Part shown: piece after piece, positions 18,668-26,974 of the stretch
How the letters are laid out: each line of letters starts with the position of its first letter
Position numbering within the stretch: the stretch's first letter is position 1
NCBI GenBank assembly: GCA_949295065.1
Contig: CASFJQ010000008.1
Span: 1 to 64,000, forward strand
Direction: 5' to 3'
Length of the DNA: 64,000 nt
From: an uncultured Parabacteroides sp.
Lineage (GTDB): Bacteria; Bacteroidota; Bacteroidia; Bacteroidales; Tannerellaceae
Made by a program: the position numbers and the translations under genes
Notes under the pieces: generated by a model
What the model saw: only the letters and a program-made list of their open reading frames with translations
Databases searched by the model: none
What the model was told of the DNA's origin: nothing

Positions 18668-18740
18668 GTTTGTTAGTTTTTGAGTTTTTGAGTTTATAAG
18701 TTTAGAGCAAATTAAAAACTAAGGAACTTATAAACTCATC
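18668..18740. repeat. Family E repeat with a perfect 14-bp inverted repeat
   Basis: TGAGTTTATAAGTT (18689-18702) is exactly complementary to AACTTATAAACTCA (18725-18738), with a 22-nt loop. Related AAACTTATAAACT words occur at 19660-19705 and 60999-61040. Confidence 0.75.
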
Positions 18741-18800
18741 TTATTATTTATTATTATAAAACAGAGAATAGTGTGTAATGGTTTAAAACAAGTTTTTTAT

Positions 18801-18831
18801 TTTGCTCTCCACTCGCCTTTCACTATCTTTG
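18801..18831 (+). promoter_or_regulatory. Perfect sigma-ABfr type promoter abutting trmB
   Basis: TTTG (18801-18804), 19 nt, TATCTTTG (18824-18831). Both boxes match the consensus exactly. The -7 box ends four bases before the ATG at 18836, so transcription would begin at or next to the start codon, giving a leaderless or nearly leaderless mRNA. Confidence 0.7.
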
Positions 18832-18835
18832 CACC

Positions 18836-19594
18836 ATGGGAAAGAATAAATTAGCTAAGTTTGACGATATGGCGGGCTATCCGCATGTATTCCAATATCC
18901 TTTCAGCGTATTGAAGGAAGAAGGTTTCCCTATGCGCGGGCATTGGAATGAGCAGTTCTTCAAGAATGACAATCCTATTGTTCTTGAGCTGGGCTGCGGT
19001 AAAGGAGAATATACTGTTGGTTTAGGGAAATTGTTTCCGAACAAGAACTTTATCGGTGTAGATATTAAAGGTGCACGAATGTGGAGTGGCGCCAAGGAAT
19101 CGCTGGAAACGGGAATGACTAATGTAGCTTTCCTCAGAACTAGCATCGAGCTTATTGCTCACTTCTTTGCTCCGGGCGAAGTTGCGGAAATATGGATAAC
19201 ATTCCCGGACCCGCAGATGAAGAAAGTGAACAAACGACTTACTTCAACAAGATTCATGAAAATGTATCGTGAGATATTGTCCGGCGAAGGATTGATTCAT
19301 CTGAAGACTGACAGTAATTTCATGTACACATATACATGCGAAATGGCGAAAGCAAACAATTATCCGGTAAAAGTCAGCACTGACGATTTGTATAATTGCG
19401 GACTGGCTGATGATATTCTGTCAATCCGTACATATTACGAACAGCAATGGCTGGACCGCGGCCTGAACATCAAATATATTCAGTTTGTCTGTGAAGAACG
19501 CGAGCAGCTTATTGAGCCGGATATTGAAATTGAATACGATTCATACAGAAGTTTCAACCGAAGCAAACGCAGTGCGTTGGCTGCAGGAAAGTAG
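18836..19594 (+). CDS. trmB: tRNA (guanine-N7-)-methyltransferase
   Basis: TrmB methylates N7 of G46 in the tRNA variable loop using S-adenosylmethionine. The 252-residue product has the SAM-binding motif [10 protein letters not shown] (residues 51-59), the acidic GVDIKG strand end, and the family signature FPDPQMKK with the catalytic Asp. It ends in a [13 protein letters not shown] helix region and a C-terminal extension rich in Arg and Ser. The start [19 protein letters not shown] matches what I recall of Bacteroidales TrmB N-termini, so ATG 18836 is trusted even though a promoter lies right beside it. It reads divergently from the ZIP gene. A family B/E repeat begins directly after the stop. 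Confidence 0.93.
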   Translation: MGKNKLAKFDDMAGYPHVFQYPFSVLKEEGFPMRGHWNEQFFKNDNPIVLELGCGKGEYTVGLGKLFPNKNFIGVDIKGARMWSGAKESLETGMTNVAFLRTSIELIAHFFAPGEVAEIWITFPDPQMKKVNKRLTSTRFMKMYREILSGEGLIHLKTDSNFMYTYTCEMAKANNYPVKVSTDDLYNCGLADDILSIRTYYEQQWLDRGLNIKYIQFVCEEREQLIEPDIEIEYDSYRSFNRSKRSALAAGK

Positions 19595-19596
19595 AT

Positions 19597-19705
19597 ACAG
19601 GTGACAAGAAACAAGTTGACAAGGGAAAAATAATCTTGTCCACTTGTCACCTCGTCACCTTAAAAACTTATAAACTTATAAACTCAAAAACTTATAAACT
19701 TAAAC
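19597..19705. repeat. Family B plus family E repeat between trmB and mrp
   Basis: AGGTGACAAGAAACAAGTTG on the left and CTTGTCCACTTGTCACC on the right form a foldback. AAACTTATAAACTTATAAAC and AAAACTTATAAACTTAAAC words follow and run up to the mrp start codon. The block starts two bases after the trmB stop. Confidence 0.75.
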
Positions 19706-19707
19706 AT

Positions 19708-20817
19708 ATGACCCTTTATCCACAATTGATCCTGGACGCTCTGAAGAACGTGCGCTATCCGGGAACAGGAAAAAACTTGATCGAAATGGATATGGTGGAA
19801 GATAACATTCGTATAGACGGTATGAATGTTACATTCTCACTTATCTTCGACAAGCCTAACGATCCGTTTATCCGTTCGGTGGTGAAAGCTGCCGAAACAG
19901 CAATCCTGACTTATGTAAGTCCGGATGTAAATATAAAGAATAATATTACCGTTAAGGCTAAGCAGCTTGCACGCCCTGAACCGGACAAACTTCTGCCGGA
20001 AGTAAAGAATATAATTGCTGTATCTTCCGGTAAAGGCGGTGTTGGTAAAAGTACAGTTGCGGCAAATCTTGCCGTAGCATTGGCTAAGCTTGGATATAAA
20101 GTTGGTTTGCTGGATGCCGATATTTTCGGTCCGTCACAGCCTAAGATGTTCAACCTTGAAGAGGCACGTCCTTATATGGTTGAAGTTGGCGGCAGAGAAC
20201 TGATTGAACCGGCAGAAAACTATGGTGTGAAAATGTTGTCAATCGGTTTCTTTGTGAACAAGGAAGATGCTGTTCTTTGGCGCGGAGCAATGGCAAGTAA
20301 TGCATTGAAGCAGCTGATTGGTGATGCAAACTGGGGCGACTTGGATTATTTCCTTATTGACCTGCCACCGGGAACAAGCGATATTCATCTTACACTTGTA
20401 CAGACATTGGCTATCACAGGAGCTGTTGTTGTCAGCACACCTCAGGAAGTGGCTTTGGCTGATGCACGTAAAGGTATCAGCATGTTTACAGGAGAAAAGG
20501 TAAATGTTCCGGTTCTTGGTCTTATTGAAAACATGGCTTGGTTCACTCCAGCAGAATTGCCGGAAAACAAATATTATATCTTCGGTAAGGAAGGTTGCAA
20601 GCGTTTGGCTGAAGAGCTTAATGTTCCTCTTCTTGGTCAGATTCCAATCGTACAGAGCATTTGTGAAGGCGGTGATGCAGGAACTCCTGTAGCTCTTAAT
20701 CCAGAATCAATTACAGGAATTGCATTCCGAGAATTGGCAGAGAATGTGGTTGAGCAAGTAAAATACAGAAATGACAATCTTGCTCCTACACAAAGAGTAC
20801 ATGTAACAAAGAAATAA
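19708..20817 (+). CDS. mrp: Mrp/NBP35-type P-loop ATPase (Fe-S cluster carrier family)
   Basis: A 369-residue ApbC/Mrp protein thought to carry and deliver Fe-S clusters. The start is the ATG at 19708 (MTLYPQLILDALKNV); the 24 codons upstream in the same frame lie in a repeat and are not credible. An N-terminal MIP18/DUF59 domain (about 1-90) precedes the deviant Walker A GKGGVGKST (108-116). DADIFGPSQP, LIDLPPGTSD and the QEVALADARKG stretch follow. The usual C-terminal Cys-x-x-Cys that binds the bridging cluster is missing: where other members have a CPHC-like loop this one reads ENMAWFTPAELPENKYY. The cluster may be bound differently or not at all. A strong terminator follows. Confidence 0.92.
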   Translation: MTLYPQLILDALKNVRYPGTGKNLIEMDMVEDNIRIDGMNVTFSLIFDKPNDPFIRSVVKAAETAILTYVSPDVNIKNNITVKAKQLARPEPDKLLPEVKNIIAVSSGKGGVGKSTVAANLAVALAKLGYKVGLLDADIFGPSQPKMFNLEEARPYMVEVGGRELIEPAENYGVKMLSIGFFVNKEDAVLWRGAMASNALKQLIGDANWGDLDYFLIDLPPGTSDIHLTLVQTLAITGAVVVSTPQEVALADARKGISMFTGEKVNVPVLGLIENMAWFTPAELPENKYYIFGKEGCKRLAEELNVPLLGQIPIVQSICEGGDAGTPVALNPESITGIAFRELAENVVEQVKYRNDNLAPTQRVHVTKK

Positions 20818-20856
20818 GTTGACAAGGTCAAGGACTATTTCAAACCGTCAACTAAA
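20818..20856. repeat. Family B fragment after mrp
   Basis: The mrp stop codon runs straight into AGTTGACAAGGTCAAGG; a short complementary CGTCAACTAAAC follows. Confidence 0.6.
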
Positions 20857-20872
20857 CTCGATTAAAATACAA

Positions 20873-20922
20873 AACCGGAAGTCCAGACAAATATTATTTG
20901 TAGAACTTCCGGTTAATTTTTT
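20873..20922 (+). terminator. Rho-independent terminator of mrp
   Basis: AACCGGAAGT (20873-20882) pairs perfectly with ACTTCCGGTT (20905-20914) and is followed by AATTTTTTATTT. It can also act for the opposing lipoprotein gene. Confidence 0.85.
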
Positions 20923-20936
20923 ATTTACTGCTCCCG

Positions 20937-21383
20937 TTACTTTCTGCCTTCGAAATCAACTTCTATTGTCAAATAGTTAGTCAAAGCTGTAACTGTGAAA
21001 TCCAATTCTTTTTTATCTAATTCTCCAGTAACAGAAAAGGGAACCTGACCAATTTCAGGAATATCCAATGTTGTTGAGCCATTCAGTATATATTCATCTT
21101 TATCCTGTGACTTGTGAAGATTACATTTTACATTAAACTCAGAAACAGGAAGAAGATCTAAAGCCTGAATCTTTAATTCAAGTATAACTTTATCCTCATC
21201 ATCTGAAGGAACAGTCAGTGTTGCTGTTGCCGGAAGAGATTTGGCAATATCAGCATCATTATATTCAACATCAATTGTTCCATTATAAACACCAGACAAA
21301 TCATTAATAGATGGAAGTTTGTCACATGAAAACATCAATACAACACTAAGCGTAAGTAATAAGTAAGAAAATAATTTATTCAT
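20937..21383 (-). CDS. Small lipoprotein of unknown function
   Basis: A 148-residue lipoprotein. The first 20 residues form a hydrophobic signal with lipobox LMFSC (Cys20), followed by DKLPSINDLSG. The mature part is predicted to be all beta: GVYNGTIDVEYND, ATLTVPSDDEDKVILELKI, VKCNLHKSQDKDEYILNGSTTL, VTGELDKKELDFTVTAL. This strand pattern resembles calycin-like or lipocalin-like small lipoproteins of Bacteroidales. It should be anchored in the outer or inner membrane facing the periplasm. It lies alone between the mrp terminator and the racemase remnant. I do not recognise a ligand or partner. Confidence 0.8.
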   Translation of the reverse strand: MNKLFSYLLLTLSVVLMFSCDKLPSINDLSGVYNGTIDVEYNDADIAKSLPATATLTVPSDDEDKVILELKIQALDLLPVSEFNVKCNLHKSQDKDEYILNGSTTLDIPEIGQVPFSVTGELDKKELDFTVTALTNYLTIEVDFEGRK

Positions 21384-21438
21384 AATACAATGTTTATATA
21401 TAATTAAAAAATAGAATTTATCACATTAAGATTAAAAT

Positions 21439-21885
21439 CTACAAACCTTTTTCCAAAAGAGCACGTTTGACGGCCAAAGCACTGAAATAAGGATTTGTCA
21501 AAACTTCTTTTCCCAGTTTCTCTTCAATATATGATTCACAATATGCCATTGAGCCTTGAGTAAATATTATAACATCAACATCATTGGCAACTTTACTGAT
21601 TTTTTCAACCATAAGAAATTTTAGTTTATCCGACTCAAGTCCAAAACCACCTTCAATCAGAACTTCCTTTATATCAACATTTCTATTCATCTCTCTGGCT
21701 ACACGTCGTAATGTATTTCTTGTTGGTGACAACGATGTTTCAAAAGTAGAAACAACAGCTATTCTATTACCTTTACGTACAGCTTCCCTGCACATTTCTT
21801 CATTAACAGAATGACTTACTGGAATATAACATTTTATCCATAAATAAAGTTTTAAATCAGATTTAAGTTTAGCAAATCTAATCAA
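21439..21885 (-). pseudogene. C-terminal remnant of an Asp/Glu/hydantoin racemase family gene
   Basis: 148 codons matching the second half of Asp/Glu racemase-family proteins: IPVSHSVNEEMCREAVRKG, then RIAVVSTFETSLSPTRNTL, a VIIFTQGSMAYCE strand and VLTNPYFSALAVKRALLEKG at the end. Intact family members have two similar lobes of about 110 residues and two catalytic cysteines. The first lobe is absent, and the residues before position 20 look unrelated. The ORF begins just after the secDF terminator with no promoter in view. It is probably a 5'-deleted relic; a short functional protein cannot be excluded because the frame is clean. Confidence 0.65.
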
Positions 21886-21896
21886 TAATTTAATAC

Positions 21897-21932
21897 AAAA
21901 AAATTAGGCTGTTCCTCAAATGAAGAACAGCC
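21897..21932 (-). terminator. Terminator of secDF
   Basis: Minus-strand GGCTGTTC TTCATTTGAG GAACAGCC (21932-21907), then TAATTTTTTT: an eight-pair stem with a T tract, 34 bp after the secDF stop. Confidence 0.85.
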
Positions 21933-21965
21933 CTCTTAATAATTATGAAAACAAGAAACTCTCTA

Positions 21966-24962
21966 TTAATTTCCTTTTTCAGCAGCAGCTTTCTTGTTGA
22001 TTTTTTTCTTCTGCAATTCGTATGCAATCGGAGTTGCAACAAACAGAGTAGAATAAGTACCAATAATGATACCCAACAAGATTGCGAATGTAAAGCTTCG
22101 TATTGTTGCACCACCAAGAACGAAGATACACAATACAACGACCAAAGTTGTCAATGATGTATTGAATGTACGGCACAATGTAGAATTCAACGCATCGTTG
22201 ATTACCTGATAACGGTCGCGCTTAGGATATATTGAAATTGTTTCACGGATACGGTCGAATACAACCACTGTATCGTTGATAGAATAACCGATGATAGTCA
22301 AGATTGCCGCAATGAATGTCTGGTCAACTTCCATTGAGAATGGCAACAATTTCCACAACAGAGTGTAGAAAGAAATAATACACAATGTTGTTATTGCAAC
22401 TGAAGCGAAAGCTCCGACAGAGAAAGACACGTCACGGAAACGAAGCAAAATGTATGCAGCCATACAGATCATAGAGAAGATAACTGCAAGGAATGCTGCA
22501 TTCTTGATATCGTCAGCCATTGACGGACCTACTTTCTGTGAACTCTGGATATAATCACTTGTGAACTGATCCAAAGTTGTTCCTTCCTTCAACAGAGGTT
22601 TCAAACCTTCATACAATTTAGATTCAATTTCCTGGTCAACTGAAGCATCAGCCTCTTCAATCTTATAGTTAGTTGAAATACGAACCTGATCCTGAGAACC
22701 GATAGTGATTACGCTTACTGCACCATTCAAAGGAGTATTCAACAGATTGCGGACTTCTTCAGTCTTAACATTATTATCGAAACGAACGATATAGTTACGA
22801 CCACCTGTGAAGTCGATACCTTTGTTCAAACCGATAGTCATCATTGAAATAGCACCAAGAACAATGATTGCAAGAGGAATCAGATAACCAACCTTGCGAG
22901 CACCAAGGAAGTTTACTTTAGGATTAGTAAGCAAACCTTTAGTGATTGAAGTTGTAAAGGTAATGTTCTTCAATTTATCTTTTGCAAGCAATGCTTCGTA
23001 AACGATACGAGTAAGGAATACTGCAGTGATGAATGAAGCAAGCAAACCAATAATCATTGTTGTAGCAAAACCACGGATTGGACCTGTACCGAAATAGAAC
23101 AATACTACACCTGTAATGATTGATGTCAAGTTTGAGTCGAAGATTGCAGAGAAGGCATTTCCATAACCATCAGCAATAGCCTTGCCCAATGATTTACCTG
23201 CACGCAATTCTTCTTTTGTACGTTCATAAATCAACACGTTAGCATCCACTGCCATACCCAAAGTAAGCACCATACCGGCAATACCTGGCAATGTCAACAC
23301 AGCCTGGAATGAAGCAAGGATACCCATTGTAAAGAAGATGTTGACAACCAACGCTGCATCGGCAATAAGACCTGGAATAAGTCCGTAGAATGCGCACATA
23401 TAAAGCATCAACAAAACAAGAGCAATTGCAAATGAAATAACACCGGCAGTAATTGCTTCCTGACCAAGTGACGGACCAACAACGTCTTCCTGAACGATAT
23501 GAACTGAAGCAGCCATCTTACCAGACTTCAACACGTTTGCCAAGTCTTTTGCTTCTTCAGGAGTGAAATTACCGGTAATAGAAGAACGGCCACCAGTGAT
23601 TTCACCGTTTACGTTAGGAGCAGAATATACCATACCGTCAAGAACAATAGCGATAGCACGGCCAACATTATCTTTTGTCAAACGTGCCCAAGATTTTGCT
23701 CCTTCGGCATTCATTGTCATAGAAACCTGCTGTTCTGAAATACCTGCCTGCTGAACGAAGTCGGCATTTGCATCAGTAACAACTTCTCCGCCAAGTGCCG
23801 GAGAACCGTCACGGTTAGAAACCTTGATAGCGAACAACTGGTAATACATTTCTCTTTCATCAATAGCCTTAACACCCCATTTCAAAGACAAGTTGCGTGG
23901 AAGCGCATCTTTAACCTGCTTCATGTTAAGATACTCATTGATTTTCTCCATATCTTTTGCCTGAGCAACACCAACTACAGCACTTGGCACCAACTGACCG
24001 TTATACTGGTTGATTGAAAGCAAAGCAAACAACGGATGCTGTTTTGCAAATTCTTCCATTGACTGGTTCTGAGCTTCCGGCTGTTCGCTCTTGATATTAG
24101 CAAGCAAAGAATCAGCTTCGCTTACTTCAGCTTCAGCTTTTGGAGCAGCTACTGAATCAGTTGCTGCTGTTTCAGCTGCAGTTTCCTCTGATGAATCGGC
24201 AAGCAAAGAAGCCAAAGCAGCATCAGCAGCTACAAGGTTCTGATAAATTTCAGGCAACTGGTATGTTTCCCAAAACTCAAGGTTTGCACTACCCTGCAAA
24301 AGTTTACGAACACGTTCCGGTTCTTTTACACCTGGAAGCTCAACCAAGATACGGCCGGCAGTTTCCAATCGCTGGATATTTGGAGAAACCACACCGAAAC
24401 GGTCGATACGAGTACGCAATACGTTGAAAGAATTGTCGATAGCACTCTGCAATTCGTCTTTCAACACTTTGATTACGTCAGCATCTGAACTCTGAGGAGT
24501 GATTTTATCTTTCAAATCGAATGTACTGAAAACTGAAGCCAAACGCGCATTACTGTCTAATTTTTTGTACTCTTCGGCAAACAAATCGATGAAATCTTTC
24601 TGGCTTGTAGCCTGATTTGCGTATGCCAATTCCAATGCCTTGTTGAAATTTTCGTCCTGATTATTTCCAGACAATGAACGAACTACATCAGGAACACTAA
24701 GTTCCAAAACTACGTTCATACCGCCCTTCAGGTCAAGACCCAAACTGATTTCCATCTCACGGCATTCTTTTAAAGTATAGCCAAGCCATACTTTCTGAGT
24801 AGATAACGAGTCCAGATAAAGACTCTCTTTCGCAGGGTCGCCTGCAGCATATTCAACAGCTTTGTTGTTGTAATGTCTTGTCACAAAAGAAAATGACAAA
24901 TAGAACAAACAAACAAGCGTCAGCAACACTGCAAAGACCTTTACAAATCCTTTGTTTTGCAT
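21966..24962 (-). CDS. secDF: SecD-SecF fusion protein translocase subunit
   Basis: A 998-residue inner-membrane protein in which SecD and SecF form one chain. SecDF uses the proton gradient to pull exported proteins out of SecYEG. It has a first TM at about residues 8-27, then the SecD signature LDLKGG (76-81), P1 periplasmic domains with an Ala/Glu-rich insertion (AAETAATDSVAAPKAEAEV), a five-TM SecD block, then the SecF half starting near the second cluster (GLNKGIDFTGGRNYIV) and five more TMs with the ATIGYSINDTVVVFDR-like motif. The order and total length match the fused form typical of Bacteroidota. It is transcribed alone; a -7 box (TATATTTG, 25132-25125) lies upstream and a terminator follows. 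Confidence 0.97.
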   Translation of the reverse strand: MQNKGFVKVFAVLLTLVCLFYLSFSFVTRHYNNKAVEYAAGDPAKESLYLDSLSTQKVWLGYTLKECREMEISLGLDLKGGMNVVLELSVPDVVRSLSGNNQDENFNKALELAYANQATSQKDFIDLFAEEYKKLDSNARLASVFSTFDLKDKITPQSSDADVIKVLKDELQSAIDNSFNVLRTRIDRFGVVSPNIQRLETAGRILVELPGVKEPERVRKLLQGSANLEFWETYQLPEIYQNLVAADAALASLLADSSEETAAETAATDSVAAPKAEAEVSEADSLLANIKSEQPEAQNQSMEEFAKQHPLFALLSINQYNGQLVPSAVVGVAQAKDMEKINEYLNMKQVKDALPRNLSLKWGVKAIDEREMYYQLFAIKVSNRDGSPALGGEVVTDANADFVQQAGISEQQVSMTMNAEGAKSWARLTKDNVGRAIAIVLDGMVYSAPNVNGEITGGRSSITGNFTPEEAKDLANVLKSGKMAASVHIVQEDVVGPSLGQEAITAGVISFAIALVLLMLYMCAFYGLIPGLIADAALVVNIFFTMGILASFQAVLTLPGIAGMVLTLGMAVDANVLIYERTKEELRAGKSLGKAIADGYGNAFSAIFDSNLTSIITGVVLFYFGTGPIRGFATTMIIGLLASFITAVFLTRIVYEALLAKDKLKNITFTTSITKGLLTNPKVNFLGARKVGYLIPLAIIVLGAISMMTIGLNKGIDFTGGRNYIVRFDNNVKTEEVRNLLNTPLNGAVSVITIGSQDQVRISTNYKIEEADASVDQEIESKLYEGLKPLLKEGTTLDQFTSDYIQSSQKVGPSMADDIKNAAFLAVIFSMICMAAYILLRFRDVSFSVGAFASVAITTLCIISFYTLLWKLLPFSMEVDQTFIAAILTIIGYSINDTVVVFDRIRETISIYPKRDRYQVINDALNSTLCRTFNTSLTTLVVVLCIFVLGGATIRSFTFAILLGIIIGTYSTLFVATPIAYELQKKKINKKAAAEKGN

Positions 24963-25124
24963 TTTTGAACTTATTTATTTTTATTATTATTATATCTCAG
25001 AATTATATGAGCAAGCACTTATGCTTTCAATCTTCCAATAGTAAATCCGTAAAAAAGTCACAAACAACAGCAATAAAAAAGCCGTAAAAACATTTAAACA
25101 GTTCACTACTAATTTAACAAGGTG

Positions 25125-25132
25125 CAAATATA
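25125..25132 (-). promoter_or_regulatory. Candidate -7 box for secDF
   Basis: TATATTTG on the minus strand, about 160 bp before the ATG. No TTTG lies at 19-21 nt spacing, so the evidence is partial. Confidence 0.35.
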
Positions 25133-25173
25133 GAGTTTTTTTCTGTAATGATAATATTTATAATAATTATTTT

Positions 25174-25398
25174 ACAGTTGACAAGGCTTCAGAGACAAGC
25201 TGGCAAGAAAAAAAGCTATTTCCCCGATATTTATTACTCAAGTTTCGCAAGCTGAACTTACAGATAACAAGTTGACAAGAAGACAAGTTAACAAGGTTTT
25301 TGGATAATAATTCGTTAAATTACAGGTATTCTGTGCTTGTCAACTCGTATCTGAAGCCTTGTTTACTTTTAAGTTGAGCAACTTGCGAAACTTAAATA
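25174..25398. repeat. Family B foldback repeat (longest copy)
   Basis: About 225 bp in the secDF-DUF4468 gap (507 bp, otherwise without a gene). It starts CAGTTGACAAGGCTTCAGAG and contains CAAGTTTCGCAAGCTGAACTT, ACAAGTTGACAAGAAGAC and the reverse-oriented GCTTGTCAACTCG. It ends AAGTTGAGCAACTTGCGAAAC. It looks like two nested or overlapping B units in opposite orientation. Confidence 0.75.
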
Positions 25399-25438
25399 AT
25401 TATTTTCTGCCATCAATAGTTTTTTATAATACATTTTA

Positions 25439-25446
25439 TACCTTTG
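25439..25446 (+). promoter_or_regulatory. Candidate -7 box for the DUF4468 gene
   Basis: TACCTTTG matches TANNTTTG, with a start site expected about 20 nt before the ATG at 25470. The -33 region reads TTTT and not TTTG. Confidence 0.45.
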
Positions 25447-25469
25447 AGGCATAACAATAAATTTTTGAC

Positions 25470-26441
25470 ATGATGAAAAAGGTTTTGCTATTATTATTCC
25501 TGTTGCCTTTTTGTGCGTTTGCGCAAGAAGATTCGAAATACATGGAAGGTGCAGTGCCAGAGGTTGACGGCAAAGTTATATTCCAGACAGAACTGACCTC
25601 AACTGTTTTGTCTCCTGAAATGGTGTATGAAACCATAAACAAATGGATGCACGAACGTTTCAGCCGCGAAGGATGTCGCGTCGTATATGAAAATTCCGAA
25701 GACGGACAAGTTGCAGCAGTTGGTGAAGAGTATATAGAGTTTTCAAGAACTGTACTTGCATTAGACCGTGCAAGAATGAGTTATCAGGTGACTGCAGAAT
25801 GCAAAGGACAATCTTGTTTGTTGCAATTCAAGAATATCAGATATGAATATGATGTGACTTATCAGCGTGAACCTGAAAAATATACTGCAGAAGAATGGAT
25901 AACAGACAAATATGCAATCTATAAAGGTAAATTAAACCGTATAAGCGGTAAATTCAGAACCAAAACAGTTGATTTTGCCGACCAGCTTTTTGCTGATGCA
26001 AAAAAAGCCCTTGGACTGAACACTCTGGAGCTTCAACAGGAAAAAGCGCAGGCTACAATTATAGAATCACCTGCCCAAACAGCAGATATGCCGGGATATA
26101 AGTCATACAGTGTTTCAGAATTACCTGAAATCATGAAATCTCTGTTGTCTTCAAGTCCTTTCTCTGTTGAAAGCAACGGACAAACTGTTATTCCAGCAGG
26201 CAAAGCTGAATGGAAAGGAATGGGCACAATGTTTGGTAAGAACATCGCTTCTTTTGCTACTCCGGCAAGCAACTCAGACATAAGCAATCTTAAAGACAAC
26301 GATATCTATAAATTATCTTTCTTCAAAACTGCAAATGATAAAGAAGCGTGGATTATTATAGAATGCAGAAAGTCTGGAAGTTCTACAGAGAACGAACAGA
26401 ATGTAACAATTGGAGAAATAACTAATATTTGGGTAAAATAA
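25470..26441 (+). CDS. Exported DUF4468-type protein
   Basis: A 323-residue exported protein. The N-terminus is a clean signal peptide (MMKKVLLLLFLLPFCAFAQ); the start could be either of two consecutive ATGs. The following region, VPEVDGKVIFQTEL ... VYETINKWMHERF ... DRARMSYQVTAECKGQSCLLQFKNIRYEYD, fits the DUF4468 domain found in many Bacteroidales periplasmic proteins. A second module from about residue 215 (YKSYSVSELPEIMKSLL ... KAEWKGMGTMFGKNIASFATP) is less familiar. Its biochemical function is unknown. It is read alone from a -7 box just upstream. A family B repeat starts four bases after its stop. Confidence 0.75.
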   Translation: MMKKVLLLLFLLPFCAFAQEDSKYMEGAVPEVDGKVIFQTELTSTVLSPEMVYETINKWMHERFSREGCRVVYENSEDGQVAAVGEEYIEFSRTVLALDRARMSYQVTAECKGQSCLLQFKNIRYEYDVTYQREPEKYTAEEWITDKYAIYKGKLNRISGKFRTKTVDFADQLFADAKKALGLNTLELQQEKAQATIIESPAQTADMPGYKSYSVSELPEIMKSLLSSSPFSVESNGQTVIPAGKAEWKGMGTMFGKNIASFATPASNSDISNLKDNDIYKLSFFKTANDKEAWIIIECRKSGSSTENEQNVTIGEITNIWVK

Positions 26442-26482
26442 GATACGAGTTGACAAGGGAACAAGGTTTCAGATACAAGATG
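26442..26482. repeat. Family B fragment after the DUF4468 gene
   Basis: ACGAGTTGACAAGGGAACAA and TTTCAGATACAAG words directly after the stop codon; they abut element A5, which is nested between two B fragments. Confidence 0.65.
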
Positions 26483-26611
26483 GGGTGTTGCTAAACATAA
26501 AAAATCAAACACAGAGGCACAAAATCACAGAGGTATATATTGAGAATAAATAAAATAGAAATCTCCGTGTACTCTGTGTCTCTGTGTTTAAATTAGTTTT
26601 GCAACATCCTC
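26483..26611. repeat. Family A MITE-like element, full length (copy A5)
   Basis: 129 bp with ends GGGTGTTGCTAAAC and GTTTTGCAACATCC, same orientation as A1. It lies inside family B sequence: B words occur on both sides (26442-26482 and 26612-26655), as if A inserted into a B element. The right end carries the -7-like box TAGTTTTG (26594-26601) facing the TPR gene 56 bp further on. Confidence 0.8.
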
Positions 26612-26655
26612 CCTTGTAAACTTGTCCCCTTGTCAACTTGTCCCCTTATAAATAC
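26612..26655. repeat. Family B right arm before the TPR gene
   Basis: CCCTTGTAAACTTGTCCCC and TTGTCAACTTGTCCCC words fill the space between element A5 and the ATG at 26657. Codons upstream of that ATG in the same frame are repeat sequence. Confidence 0.65.
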
Positions 26656-26656
26656 T

Positions 26657-26920
26657 ATGGAAATTATAAAACAAAAAATACAAAACGGAAATATCGACGA
26701 GGCAATTCACGAACTTGATGTTTTCATTGAAAACAATCCTTCATCCGACGAGGCTTATTATTTAAGAGGTAATGCATACAGGAAAAAAGGCGACTTCCAA
26801 CAGGCTCTGAACAATTACCTGAACGCAATGGAAATAAATCCCGAAAGTCCGGCTAAATTGGCTCATGATATGCTGATGGATATAATGGAGTTTTATTATA
26901 AAGAAATGTATAATCAGTAA
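26657..26920 (+). CDS. Small tetratricopeptide-repeat protein
   Basis: An 87-residue protein starting at ATG 26657 (MEIIKQKIQNGNIDEAIHEL). It has about two TPR units: IDEAIHELDVFIENNPSSDEA and YYLRGNAYRKKGDFQQALNNY, the second close to the TPR consensus, followed by a capping helix. There is no signal peptide, so it is probably a cytoplasmic adaptor or scaffold; no partner is evident. The ORF could be opened nine codons earlier, but that segment is family B repeat. The gene is preceded by A5 and B sequence and followed at its stop codon by another B fragment, so it is hemmed in by repeats on both sides. Confidence 0.8.
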   Translation: MEIIKQKIQNGNIDEAIHELDVFIENNPSSDEAYYLRGNAYRKKGDFQQALNNYLNAMEINPESPAKLAHDMLMDIMEFYYKEMYNQ

Positions 26921-26960
26921 AGTTGACAAGGCTTCAGAGACGAGTTGACTAGGATAAACA
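26921..26960. repeat. Family B fragment after the TPR gene
   Basis: AGTTGACAAGGCTTCAGAGA and CGAGTTGACTAGG, starting right after the stop codon. Confidence 0.65.
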
Positions 26961-26974
26961 AGATTTTATAAAGA

